In this document: piece by piece, positions 1 through 9,261 of the stretch
Position numbering within the stretch: position 1 is the stretch's first letter
Layout of the letters: the number at the start of each line of letters is the position of its first letter
The notes under the pieces: generated by a model
Database searches by the model: none
Told to the model about the DNA's origin: nothing
What the model saw: the letters and a program-made list of their open reading frames with translations, nothing else
Made by a program: the position numbers and the translations under genes
Source of the DNA: Mesostigma viride
Taxonomy: Eukaryota; Streptophyta; Mesostigmatophyceae; Mesostigmatales; Mesostigmataceae
Length of the DNA: 20,000 nt
NCBI GenBank assembly: GCA_009746045.1
Contig: RPFO01000449.1
Coordinates: 1-20,000 of the forward strand
Direction: 5' to 3'

Positions 1-580
1 GCAACTCTTCGGGGAGATGGGGGGGCACGGACAATGAAGGCTGGCTACGCTCGCGCAATGACTGACAAAGAGATTGATATCTACCTGCGAACGAGCTCGG
101 CCAAGGGAATGGCCGAAGCTGCTTCCACCGCGGTTCTGACAGGACCGGCCGATATTCTGGACTCACTTAAGCCCGTGGACGTGAGAAAGGCCGCGCTTTT
201 GGACAGTTTGTGCAAGTCCGCCTGGGAGATGGCTCCACTCGAGAAGAAGACACCGTTGCCGCCAGCCATTTGCGGCTTTCTCGTGCTGGACGGGAACCAC
301 TTTACCACACTCATCAAATCGGTGAAATTCGAACTGGTCACCGACAATATGACGGTGGACCAAAGATCTGTGTGGTACCAGGCAATGCTGAATGGTTTCA
401 TGAAGGCGGAAAAGCTCAGGGTCGTTGCGCGGGGAGGGAAGGAGCAGGAGGTCACGAAGACCGTGGCCGCGGCGAAGCTGGAGGAGTGGGCAACTGATTG
501 GACGAATTTCGGGGGGGGACGTGCAGATGCTCAAGGGTGAGACCATCCTGCCGACCTGGTGGCAGATCCGTGAACAGAAG
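1..580 (+). CDS. Unknown gene, exon 1 (5' incomplete)
   Basis: The frame is open from base 1, with the first visible ATG at 34, and runs to the G8 homopolymer at 511-518. Past that run the original frame stops at 540. The frame reached by dropping one G continues as GGDVQMLKGETILPTWWQIR and reaches donor AAG|GTAAGC in phase 0, matching exon 2. The segment PAICGFLVLDGNHFTTLIKS at about residues 78-97 (counted from ATG 34) loosely recalls the DGNHR-type motif of ParB/sulfiredoxin-like domains. That is a resemblance only; I could not test it. Confidence 0.6.
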
Positions 581-2371
581 GTAAGCCAGGTTGCGACCGC
601 CGGCGTTTCTATAAGTGGTTTTCTTGTGTTAATTTCAGTATGCCATTAGTTCGGTCAAGATGCGACCGCCGGCGTTTCTATAAGGGGTTTTCATGTTCCA
701 CCTTAGCATGCCATATTTTGGTCAAGATGCGACCGCCGGCGTTTCTGTCAGTCGTATTCTTGTTCTCAGTTGAGTTGTGCTTATTTGGGAGGACTGTCGA
801 TGTGTCTCTGCGCGTTGTTGCCCTACGGGGATGCAGGTTACCGAACAAGTCGGCAAGATGATCGAAGTTGTCAGGCAGCTCGGGAACGCCATGAACGCCG
901 AGGACACAGCCCAAGCCAAGGCAACGTGGGGCTCAGCGCTGGGGGATGTGCACCGGGCCTACCAGGCATATGGACCCGTCAAGAGAGGGAAGGGCGTGTC
1001 TCTCCCAACTCCTCTGTACGGCAAGATCTGGGCGATTGTGAAGCCCTTTTGGCAGAAAGGAGAGCAAGCCAAGGCCGAAGGGGACGGCGCAGGCGACAAG
1101 GCAGGAGGGGCTGAAGAGACGGACAAGTGGGGGCCGGACCAGAAGAACTTCATGCAGCGCTGGCTGTTCTGGTGTGAGGACCCTTTGAAGCCCGCTGTCG
1201 ACGGCAAGCCGGCGATCGCACAGGATATCGCGGCTCGGCAAGACTTCCTTGACACGCGCCCTAAAGACAAGGCGCACGAACTGTCCATTTTCACCGCGCA
1301 TCGGGAACTTGCGAGTTTCCAGTACTTCGACAGCCTGATCCAAGCGCCGATCATGTCCTGTGAGGCCCCTCCCAGCAACCTGATAAAAATAATGGAAGTC
1401 GCCAAGAATTTGATAGAGGCGGCAAAGCAATTCGCCCACATCAAGTTCCTGGAGAACCCCGAGCTGATGGCCGCTTGCAAACAACTAAACGGGACTTTCG
1501 ACCCCGTATTGGTGAGGGAGCACGTGTTTGGCGTGAAGCTGAAGGGCACCGTCGCCACGGACCTCGACAAGTTCATCGCCGACTGCCGCCTGACCAGAGA
1601 CTTTTGGCGGGTGATCGTCACGGCCACGAGGGCGATCATTCTCACGCTGAGGGACCTTCCGCCGGCTAAAAGGAAAGTGGTCGACCAGAAGGACTGGAAG
1701 TTCCCGAGAGGGCTGCTCGCTTCCCACCCCCGTCATTTGTATGACGATTTGGGGGTGAAGACCAAACATCTGCTGGGTGTGCCACAGCAGGAGGCGGCGG
1801 CGGAGGAGGAGGTGCAGGCGGCGGCTAAGGAGGAGGGGACTGCCAAGGCCAAGAGGGGGTGGTGGGACAGGCTGGAAGCCTTCACCTATTGGGACGGGGT
1901 GAAGATGGGACCCGACTGGATCGCATACAGGACAATGACATGGAAGGAAAACGAAAAAAGAAAGGATCTGGTGGTGACGAAGGTGGTGGACGAGTTGTAC
2001 ACGGGGTCTGAAGACCTTCCTGGGAAGCTGAAGGACCAGGCGTTTGCTGTGCTGGACCTGACAGCTGACAGCAACGAGAAGTGGAGGAACCTGCGCGAGT
2101 GGGATCAAGACTGTATTCCGGTCGACAGCCAGATACCCTTACCCTCCTCCCGTTTGAGGTATGCCGCGTGGGATGTGGTTGACCAGATCACCAAGGCCCT
2201 GTTGAAGGGACCCTCCAGAGTTCTGCTGGTGTTCGGGTTACCCGCCCATATCCGCCGGTGGAAGCGCCTGGTCCGACTTATCAAATATCGGCTTCTTGAA
2301 GATGGGTGGCAAGACGTCGACATGGACTTTGCCGTGGTCGTGGACGACGAAGACGACGGGGATCATCATTC

Positions 2372-2415
<44 letters not shown>

Positions 2416-4271
2416 GCTCGGAGAAGGAAGAGGGGAGGAGGAAGAGGGGGAGGAGGAAGAGGGGAGGAGGAAGAGGGGGAGGAGGATATTGCTGAGGGGC
2501 ACCCGCCCGGGGTGGGTGGGGGGCAGGCGGAGGGGGAGAAAGGGGATGGGGATGGGGAGGAGGGAGGAGGGGGAGGGGGAGAGGGACGGGGGAGGAGATG
2601 GAAGGGGAGGGAAAAAGCGCAGTCGGGATGATGGAGGCTCGCGGGAGGAGACAATGGGGGGGATGAAGACAAAAGGGGGGGAGGTAAGCGCCAGCGTGCT
2701 GGTGAAGGAGACTCGAGGCCTGTCGTTGGAAACGCCGGCGGGCGTATCTGTGATGAGGAGGGGGATCGCCAGCGGGAGGGAGGCTCGCGGCCTGTTACTG
2801 GAAACGCCGGCGGGCGTATCTGTGATGAGGAGGGGGATCGCCAGCAGGAAGGAGGCTCGCGGCCTGTTACTGGAAACGCCGGCGGGCGTATCTGTGATGA
2901 GGATGGGGATCGCCAGCAGGAAGCAGGCTCGCGGCCTGTTACTGGTAGCGCCGGCGGGCGTTCCCGATTTACGGGAGGCGGTCGTGTCCGACAGATGGGA
3001 ATGAGGCCTCGTCAGGATTCATGGGGACCCCCGGTTGAGGGGACCCCCGCCCTCGCCTCGGTTTCTTTGGGTCTGGGTGACGATCCCGTACCGTCGTCAG
3101 GAAGGACGGTTGTGATGACTTTGCCCCCCCGCTCGACGGGGATGGAGCAATGCCCGAACACGATACTGCTGAATGAGGATGACGATCCGGAGCCGTCGGC
3201 TGACACGGATTTTGTTGCGAGCACCCCACTGCAGAAGAGGGTATTGGAGGCTCGTAACGTGGAGGGTCCGCCGAAAGTCTCAGGTGGAGGGCCGGCGTTT
3301 GCCGGATTGATGCGCCCGACTGAGGTGGTCGATGTTGAGGCGCCGCCAGGGACATCGACCGCACCGTTAACATTTACGGATATCTTCGATCGACCAAGGA
3401 TGCCCTTCCACGCTCCAACGGTACATTCGGCCGGTAAATTTCATTTTCAATAAACGAGTTTAATAAGTACCTTAATATATATTTCTACATAAGTTTTTTT
3501 GCATCAGTCCATGGCTTCATTGATTTCTCACACGACCCTTCCGTATTCATGTTAATTGGCATGTGCTTACGTGCAGGGAAAGGCGAAGAAGAAACTCCAG
3601 TTCGGTTTCCCCGTGGATCCGCGTCTGGGACTGTGTCCAGAGAGGCCGGCCGTGTTGTTGGCCAGGCCGCGGTCGGCGAACCAGTTGCACAACCGGGGGC
3701 GGGAGGGGACGAGCTCCCACCCAACGCACCAACTCACGCACCAGCCTTACCGTGCGGTCAGCCAGAAAAAACGTACGAAGAGTTGATGGCAGAGGCGGCG
3801 GCTGCGCAGGGGCAGAAGGCAAAACGTCGGGGAGGGGGCAGGCGAGGGGCGGGGCAGGAGACGGAGGGTGCCGACGAACCTGCACAGCCGCAGAAGGGTG
3901 GTGGTCAGGGCAGAGATGCGACGGCCGAAAACCGAATCAGGGACGTTCGGCCGGACGTCCGGATGCGCTTTATGGATGGCGCGAAACTGAGTCGCGGAGG
4001 TTGGAGTTCGAAATGGGTAGACGACGTGTGCATAAACTGGGAGCACAAGTACCCCAAGAAGGAAGATTTTCCGCTCTTTGGCACCCTCCTGGGCAAAGAG
4101 AGGGAGAAGGTGGTGTTCAGATGGTTTGATGAAGGGCACGACCTCGGTTGGAGTAATGAGTGCGAGCAAAAGTTTCGTTTCCCTCTGAAGTTCGCTAGAG
4201 AACATGTTACTCTCCTGAAGGAAGGCGCCAGCTGGGACAACATTCCTTCATATCGACCTGGCAAGCGATGA
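1..4271 (+). CDS. Unknown multi-exon protein gene, 5' partial
   Basis: I do not recognise this gene. Model: exon 1 from before the window to 580, exon 2 at 837-3433, exon 3 at 3577-4271 (stop TGA). Donors are AAG|GTAAGC at 580/581 and G|GTAAAT at 3433/3434; acceptors are GCAG at 836 and 3576. Phases agree at both junctions (0/0, then 1/1), which is the main support. The product is about 1,350 residues within the window: an N-terminal part with a LVLDGNHF motif, a Trp-rich charged middle, an acidic Asp-14 tract, a G/R-rich low-complexity segment, then a basic/acidic C-terminal part ending near RPGKR. Two places need a frame change: the G8 run at 511-518 and the GGA-rich tract at about 2420-2680. 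It could be a host gene with homopolymer errors, a young pseudogene or a transposon-borne gene. Codons are CpG-rich, unlike the DNA that follows. The first Met is uncertain, since the frame is open to base 1 and ATG 34 is only the first in view. Confidence 0.6.
581..836 (+). other. Intron 1 with three tandem direct repeats
   Basis: This 256-bp GT-AG intron contains three imperfect copies of a 67-69 bp unit beginning GCGACCGCCGGCGTTTCT at 593, 662 and 729. Each copy carries an AG after a T-rich stretch (at 637-638, 705-706 and 768-769). The acceptor chosen at 836 has a poor pyrimidine tract, but it is the one that keeps phase 0 into the long exon-2 frame. Confidence 0.5.
837..3433 (+). CDS. 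Unknown gene, exon 2
   Basis: A long open frame runs from the acceptor at 836 to a stop at 2493-2495, starting VTEQVGKMIEVVRQLGNAMN. It has a Trp-rich globular-looking region, then an RVLLVFGLPAHIRRWKRL segment at about 2219-2275, the Asp-14 tract at 2373-2414 and a G/R-rich tail. To reach exon 3 in phase, reading must pass into another frame between about 2420 and 2680. From 2632 frame 1 is open to 3433 (ending near PTVHSAG) and includes the 72-bp repeats. Alternative: a good donor, GAG|GTAAGC at 2683/2684, spliced to CAG at 2992-2994 would remove the minisatellite as a 311-bp intron and account for one frame change without any sequence error. The alpha/beta look of the segment around 2140-2320 resembles the C-terminal half of an N4/N6 DNA methyltransferase, but I see no DPPW-type catalytic motif (the candidate position reads LDLTADSN). 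Confidence 0.5.
2373..2414 (+). repeat. (GAT)14 microsatellite encoding Asp-14
   Basis: Fourteen uninterrupted GAT triplets encode Asp in the exon-2 frame, preceded by HHS and followed by GSEKEEGRRKRG. Acidic runs next to basic G/R-rich segments are common in chromatin or RNA-associated proteins, but composition alone does not assign a role. Confidence 0.9.
2416..2680 (+). repeat. GGA/GGGA-rich purine tract
   Basis: This strongly strand-asymmetric purine tract, rich in AGGAGG and GGGGAGG units, encodes R/K/G- or E/G-rich sequence depending on frame. All three forward frames are open over parts of it, so the true frame cannot be fixed from the sequence. It contains several G runs of 5-7 bases, likely sites of indels. 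Confidence 0.7.
2713..2990 (+). repeat. 72-bp tandem repeat, about four copies
   Basis: Units start at 2713, 2785, 2857 and 2929 with an exact 72-bp spacing (24 codons). The fourth copy diverges in its second half. In frame 1 the unit reads about SRPVTGNAGGRICDEEGDRQ plus four more residues. Copies 2 and 3 are nearly identical. The period is a multiple of three, so copy-number change would keep frame if this is coding. It may instead lie in an intron (donor-like AG|GTAAGC at 2683/2684). Confidence 0.9.
3434..3576 (+). other. Intron 2 of the unknown gene
   Basis: A 143-bp AT-rich GT-AG intron. The donor is G|GTAAAT after the first base of a codon, and the acceptor TTACGTGCAG is followed by the remaining two bases (GG). 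The AT-rich content contrasts sharply with the GC-rich exons on each side. Confidence 0.6.
3577..4271 (+). CDS. Unknown gene, terminal exon
   Basis: Joined to exon 2 in phase 1, it encodes about 230 residues: a low-complexity linker (KGEEETPVRFPRG, then an A/G/Q/K-rich part), then a compact C-terminal region of about 110 residues rich in Trp, Phe and charged residues (MRFMDGAKLSRGGW, WVDDVCINWEHKYPKKEDFP, WFDEGHDLGWSNECEQKF) that ends at TGA 4269-4271. The C-terminal region looks like a folded domain that I cannot name. Confidence 0.6.
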
Positions 4272-5030
4272 TGGGCGAGGACTTTGCACGAAATCGCGTT
4301 TTGCACGTAATTGCCCACCGCAACGTGGAGAAATGCAGATGTACATAGTAGTTGGATCAGTTACCGTGACTTTGGGCAGTTTAGTAGTTGGGGTGACGTG
4401 TCCAATGTATATATGGTGGGGCGCGTCCAAGGGGGTCCACGCTGATTGAGCACTTGCATGTGTTCTTTCAACATATTCGGACATGTATGAAATGAATAAA
4501 TTGTTTGGACGATTGCAAATTGATTGATTGAAGAATGAGATACCATTAATAATTGAAAAATGTAAAACCTCATTGTGAATTTGTACTTCAAACTTTCACA
4601 TGCATGCCCCAAATTGTGCATTTGTGCAGGTTTTAATTATGAGAAGTAGCATTTCTCTACAAATATTGAGAAATTTAGGGGCACTTGGGGTTGTTGGCCA
4701 TGTTCATTCATGATAAAATGGACTTTTTATGCTGTAAAATCATATTCCACTAGTCCAAAACGCTGCTTTCATGACGTCAAAAGTACCAGCAATGGCCCTA
4801 GGTTGGAGCAGTAGATGTTGGGGACGCCCCCTTGAGCTGATTGCTTGCACAGCATGATGGTTGTATGAATGGGACTGCTTGCACGGGGGGTCTGGCATCA
4901 TGTTTGCGTGGGTAGGATGTCCTTGTTGGTTGGATGATGGGCGGGATCAACGGAGCTACAACTGTGGGGCAGGATGGAATCTTTGGCAATTGACAGTGAT
5001 GACAATGATGCCCACTCCGTTGACTCTTAA
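4272..5030. other. 3' flank of the unknown gene, AT-rich; nothing else seen
   Basis: The composition becomes AT-rich right after the stop codon, as expected for a 3' UTR and intergenic DNA. An AATAAA at 4495-4500 is a plausible polyadenylation signal about 225 bases past the stop. No further ORF with coding character was seen here. Confidence 0.5.
4495..4500 (+). promoter_or_regulatory. Possible polyadenylation signal AATAAA
   Basis: A canonical hexamer in AT-rich sequence downstream of the terminal exon, with T-rich and GT-rich sequence after it. It is the first such hexamer I see after the stop codon. Confidence 0.4.
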
Positions 5031-6440
5031 TTGAGGAGTTGGACTACTTGGTGCTGGGCGGGGGCTCACATGGGCTTAGAGGTGTGGGTTAGTTGGGGGA
5101 CCCATTCAGCCCTCTACCACCCTTACAACCTGCCTCATGTGCATCAGTATCCGTGGTACACTGACATTAATACCATTTGGCAGTCTACGTGGTCCACGGA
5201 CATGGATACTACTTTCCATGCTTTGACTAGGGGGACATGGTTCAGTCTACTTGCTAGGGCCCTGCCAAGCTGAGGGTGTATCTGTTTGATGACTGATGGC
5301 CTCATCCAGCATACCCTTACGCTGCCCTACTTGTGCAACCTTGTCTTGGGCTCCTTCGATCCTAATGCCCACATTACCTTGCATGGTAGTGCCACCTGGA
5401 TGGATGCGGGGAGTGATTTTTGTTGCTGGGGCCCTGCCAAGCTTGGGCACATCAGTTGGCTGATTGGTGATTGCTTTCAGTCTGCTCTCAAGCTGCCTTG
5501 TATGCAACTCTGTCTTGGATGCTGTAGTTCCCACCCCATCTTTAGTCATGAGGTGCATAGGACGTCTTAATAGAGCGACCCTGCAGGCCACCAGTGGTTT
5601 AGTGGGCTGAGAGACTTGCCTCCCCCACCCTTCTCTGGTTGGCTGGGCCTCTGTCTTCATGCGTATCCCATGGCGTTTGTTCCTGCTAGGTCATGCTGTC
5701 AATCTTGGGAAGCTGATACCAGGATTATTACAGCTTATTCTACGCAGAGGGGTGGAATTATTAGGCATGCTGGTAGTCTCCAGTTTACCAGTTATGCTGA
5801 GGGGGATTTGTGTGGGGAGCAGGGCGTGCAGGGGATTGGGCTGCACCTAGCCCTTGCATGGGGGTAGCGTGTGCTACGATTTACAAGTTGGGGCATACCG
5901 TTCATAATGCTGGTGAGGCATTACTGATCTTCTGCTATCCCTCTCAAGGCTGTGGATAGTTTTCCCAGGCATCTTATGGAGAAATAGTGTGCCTTGTGAT
6001 TATCATAGGCCACTGGCTATGGGTTTGAGTGTACTAGCTACTAAGGAGATGTGGCTTTACCTCACTCTCACTCCTTTGGTGCGACTGGAGGGGGGGAATT
6101 TTGTTCTGGTGGGGAGGAGATCTGTGAGGATCATAGCGTGGATTCACCCTGGGATTTCAGTTCATCCTGTCGGGCTCACCTCATAGATCCCTGACTATGT
6201 GGTATCCTGGTTTCGCTGGCCATCGGTGGGCTATTTTGGCTGTGCTTTGTGGCACCTCCCCAACCTGCTGGCGGGTACCCACTGGTGACAACCCTGTCCA
6301 CGGCCTCTCTTCATCATGGGTGTACTTCTGAGATACCCTTGATCTTCCTGAGGCGACCCTGTTGGCGACGTCTTCCTGCTGGATTGCTCCTGCCTCTTGG
6401 TGACTGCACTTCCACCTGGGGCGCTGTTGACGTTTCCTCG
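5031..6440. other. CpG-poor decayed repeat DNA, no intact gene
   Basis: Only short ORFs occur, none with recognisable protein character. TG and CA are frequent and CpG is scarce, as in long-methylated transposon DNA. A partial duplication of a GGGCCCTGCCAAGCT phrase (near 5257 and 5429) suggests internal repeats. Its position just before the RT remnant makes a decayed LTR retrotransposon body the likeliest origin. Confidence 0.4.
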
Positions 6441-6521
6441 TTCCAGTTTGCGTGGACTGACGGGTGTCAGCAGGCCTTGGACTTGCTGCAGCAGAAGCTC
6501 ACGCCAGCCCCTGTGTTAGGA
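6441..6521 (+). pseudogene. Ty3-type RT/RNase H connection remnant
   Basis: The frame reads FQFAWTDGCQQALDLLQQKL followed by TPAPVLG. This matches the well-known F-x-W-T-x-x-C-Q-x-A-x-x-x-L-x-x-x-LT-x-APVL motif at the boundary of reverse transcriptase and RNase H in Ty3/gypsy pol proteins. The ORF around it (6249-6572) has no intact RT upstream (no YxDD seen) and no RNase H downstream. It is a fossil fragment of a + strand element. Confidence 0.55.
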
Positions 6522-7298
6522 TTGAGCATTCTTGGAATCCACCCAGCCTGCTATGACCTGTTGGTGATCTGAGGGAGGTCCCCAGTTGGGATGGATTGGG
6601 GATTTATTATGGCTCGGTTACCTGCCACTCTGTTGTGGTGATACAGCATCTGTCCCTGACTACCTCTTCCCTTGAGAAGGGCTGGAATCTTTGGGTGTGC
6701 TGTGGTGACTAGCTTTGATGAGCCTTGGACCCTGGCAGCCCAGTTAGTTTTGTGGGGTTCGCTGTATAGAGGTTAGCCTTGCTACATGACACTCTGCTTC
6801 CTGCCCTGATCAAGCAGTGAGAGTTGTCAGTATTTCGTGGCATGGATCCCTGTGGATGACCCGTTATCCTGGGAATGTCAGGCTTGTCTTTCACCCGTGG
6901 ACTCTAGCTGAGGGAGGGTGGTGTCCCAGAACATGGAGTGGCCTCGCCTTGTTTGGCTTAGGTGCCTTGATCCTGTTTACTCCTTCTTGGATTCATGTGG
7001 ACTCATTGAATCCGACGGGGATCTGAGTTGAGTGGGATGGACTCTGGTGGGAGTTTGGTTGGACTAAGCTGAGATGACATCCAGATTTTGGTGACCAGTT
7101 TCTGAGGATGGTTGAGGGGATCTGAGCTTGGATGGCACATGGAGAGTGACTTCTGTGTTGTACCCTCGACATATGGAGTGGTTCACCTAGGGCTTGATTC
7201 CTGGTATGATTAAGACACGTGGGTCATGTTCTGCATGCACGTCTTCGTGTACCAGACCAATAGTATATACCTGGAGGTTTCTACCTTGGTGCTGCTGA
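6522..7298. other. Decayed repeat DNA, no gene seen
   Basis: No ORF with coding character was found. CpG-poor and rich in TGG/CTGG words, it probably continues the degenerate retrotransposon between the RT remnant and the gag/protease-like ORF. Confidence 0.35.
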
Positions 7299-8112
7299 GT
7301 GGCCTATGTGGATCATAGGAACTGCACGGGCCCCTGTGACCACTATGAGACTTTGGCCAAGGCGTTGGCTGCACTCAACAGAGAGGAGGGGGAGGTGAGC
7401 TCTGAAGGCTATGTGGAGGAGGTCCTATCTCAGCTGCACACAAGCCTGTATGAGAGTGGCTCCCCTTTTTGTGGCTCATCTGCTGCGTAGGATGTATGCA
7501 TTGTCACCAGGACCTGAGATTGACATGAGGCCTGCTGAGGGGCCGGTCATGCTGGCAGCCTTACCTGAGGCCTTGAAGGAGGCATTTACTCAGTTGCAGC
7601 CAGTGAGTATGGGAGAGGCTTCCTACATGGAGCTGTTGGAGTTTTCAGTTCAGAAGGGTGCCTTTGATTTGGTTCCTTCTTCCTCCAGCTCTGCCAGAAG
7701 GTGTTTTCCTTTGGAGACTTCTAACCTCTTTTGCCATCCAGGGTTGCCCAAGTACACTGTGGAACTTAAGATCCGTCAGACGCCACTAAGGGTGCTGGTG
7801 CCTCTGATAGGTGCTAAGTGGTCGGTGGTCAAGACCTTTCTGCAGTTCTGGTGGGCGTACAGATCATGGGTGAGCAGGCACAAGACGTCCTCTACTTGGG
7901 TGATGGACCCTGAGAGTCAGTCTGTGGTGCTCTTCTCCTATCCAGGGGCATGCCTTCGCTATGCTGCCCAGATGGTGGCAGGAGCTGCTGAGACTTGCGT
8001 GGTGTTGCAGGTCAGCAGGGACTGGCCAGAGTTGGCCCACATGGTGGAGCAGTTTCCCATGGGTGGACTCAAGGGCAAGGATGGCCTGAATGGGGATTGG
8101 TATAGCCTGTGA
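7299..8112 (+). pseudogene. Broken gag/protease-like retrotransposon ORF
   Basis: Two overlapping frames form one apparent coding stretch. Frame A (7299-7490) reads VDHRNCTGPCDHYETLAKAL and on, then stops; frame B (to 8112) continues with a 200-residue stretch. A shift near 7460 joins them. Late in frame B, VELKIRQTPLRVLV followed by IGAKWSVV resembles the entry to a retroviral-type aspartic protease (usually LVDTGA-x-x-SVV), but the catalytic D-T/S-G triad is absent (it reads PLIG). The ORF lies 350 bases before the polypurine tract and LTR. If it is protease, the order RT then PR on the + strand does not fit one intact element, so nested or rearranged copies are likely. Identity is tentative. 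Confidence 0.35.
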
Positions 8113-8457
8113 GGAACAGGGCTGAGAAGGAAAGGGGGCTTTGGATTGTGGTGTGAGGGGGGGATTCCAGGATGGATGATGGGGGGGCTCCAGTCCAGTT
8201 CTGATGTTCCAGTCCAGAGTTCCAGGTTCCAGGATGCTGAATGGAAGACCTTGTATTATGAGATGTGTTTATCTGGATTTATAGTAGATAAGGTAGTGAC
8301 TTGTCTGCTGTAGAAACCTGTGACTAGATGTTTATGAGATAGGAGGCCCTGTTTCCAGGGATGTAAAAACCCATCTGCTTTTCCCAAGAGATGGTGGATT
8401 TCTGTTCAATGTTCCTCTGCCTTCAAGAGTTGGCTATTGGACCTGGGAGGTCCAGTT
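8113..8457 (+). other. Untranslated 3' part of the LTR element
   Basis: No ORF. The sequence is G-rich with short repeats of GTTCCAG/TCCAGAG type around 8190-8235. It sits between the last ORF and the polypurine tract, where retrotransposons carry a 3' untranslated region. Confidence 0.35.
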
Positions 8458-8458
8458 T

Positions 8459-8470
8459 TGAGGGGGAGAT
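8459..8470 (+). other. Candidate polypurine tract
   Basis: TTTTG is followed by an uninterrupted purine run (GAGGGGGAGA) that ends one or two bases before the TGTAAC start of the candidate LTR. This is the expected position of the plus-strand primer for an LTR retrotransposon in + orientation. Confidence 0.5.
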
Positions 8471-8471
8471 A

Positions 8472-9251
8472 TGTAACAAGCAAAAATGACTTTGTTGTTA
8501 CATCCTTTGTTTTGTGAATGTTTGGCTTTTATTTGAGGACTTTTGGATCAGTATTGAGAAAGTTATGAGGTTTCTAAGACGACGGTACTTGGAGCTGATA
8601 CTTTGTCAACCAACTGATAGGAACCCTCATTGGTCGTGGCCTGATCCACGTAGGGTTGTAGTTTGTTGGCTGATACTACTGATAGGAGCCCTCATTGGTC
8701 GTGGCCTGATCCACGTGGGGTTGTAGTTTGTTAGTTGGTACTATTGAGTCTTAAATGCTCCTTTGGGACTTCAGTGCTTACGACAGATTTAGGATCTCAT
8801 GGAAAGATTCTGCCAGGCTGTGTGTGGTGTTGTTCTGTTCTGTGTGACTAGGATGGATACGAAGATCTTGTATAGAATCCCATGGTTCTGATTGGTTCTC
8901 TTCAGGCTAAGGTTGGAGCAAGTTCGACAAGCACGTCGATATCAAGGACGTGGGGTCGCCATTGTTGCTACGTTGGTTTTGATTCACCATGGTATAATAA
9001 AGCTTGGCTTTGTTGTCCAATCCATAAGAGCCCCTTGGCTATAGACGACCTTCAGTTCCACAGAGGCCGTCTATACACGAGCTTGTCTTTGTGTCTACAA
9101 GGGGTTGTGATTCCCTAAATCACGTGCTGTGGAATTTCCATCTCAACGTTGCTCGGATACTTGAAGTTCTGCGACTCAGGAAAGCAACCCAGGTAAAAGA
9201 TCTTTCATATTGGACTGTGGATGATGTTGATGATCATTTTTAGTCGTTACA
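8472..9251 (+). mobile_element. Candidate 3' LTR (about 780 bp)
   Basis: It starts TGTAAC directly after the polypurine tract and ends GTTACA at 9246-9251, so the termini are inverted repeats of the TG...CA type. Inside are a 65-bp tandem duplication (8613-8742, U3-like), a TATA/AATAAA-like TATAATAAA at 8993-9001, and no credible ORF. No second copy of the LTR was found upstream in the window, so the element is 5'-truncated or its 5' LTR lies elsewhere. The 3' boundary rests on the short inverted termini only. Confidence 0.5.
8613..8742 (+). repeat. 65-bp tandem duplication inside the LTR
   Basis: Two copies at 8613-8677 and 8678-8742, sharing for example CCCTCATTGGTCGTGGCCTG and a GATCCACGT-GGGTTGTAGTTTGTT block, with a few substitutions. 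Short tandem duplications in the U3 part of LTRs often act as enhancers. That role is inferred from position only. Confidence 0.85.
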
Positions 9252-9261
9252 GTATGATTGA

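Noticed and set aside
593-796. Could the short direct repeats be a CRISPR array
   Set aside because: There are only three 67-69 bp adjacent imperfect units with no spacers, inside a spliceosomal intron of eukaryotic DNA.
2238-2672. Minus-strand proline/serine/isoleucine-rich ORF
   Set aside because: It is the complement of the GGA-rich tract and the GAT repeat, with no independent support.
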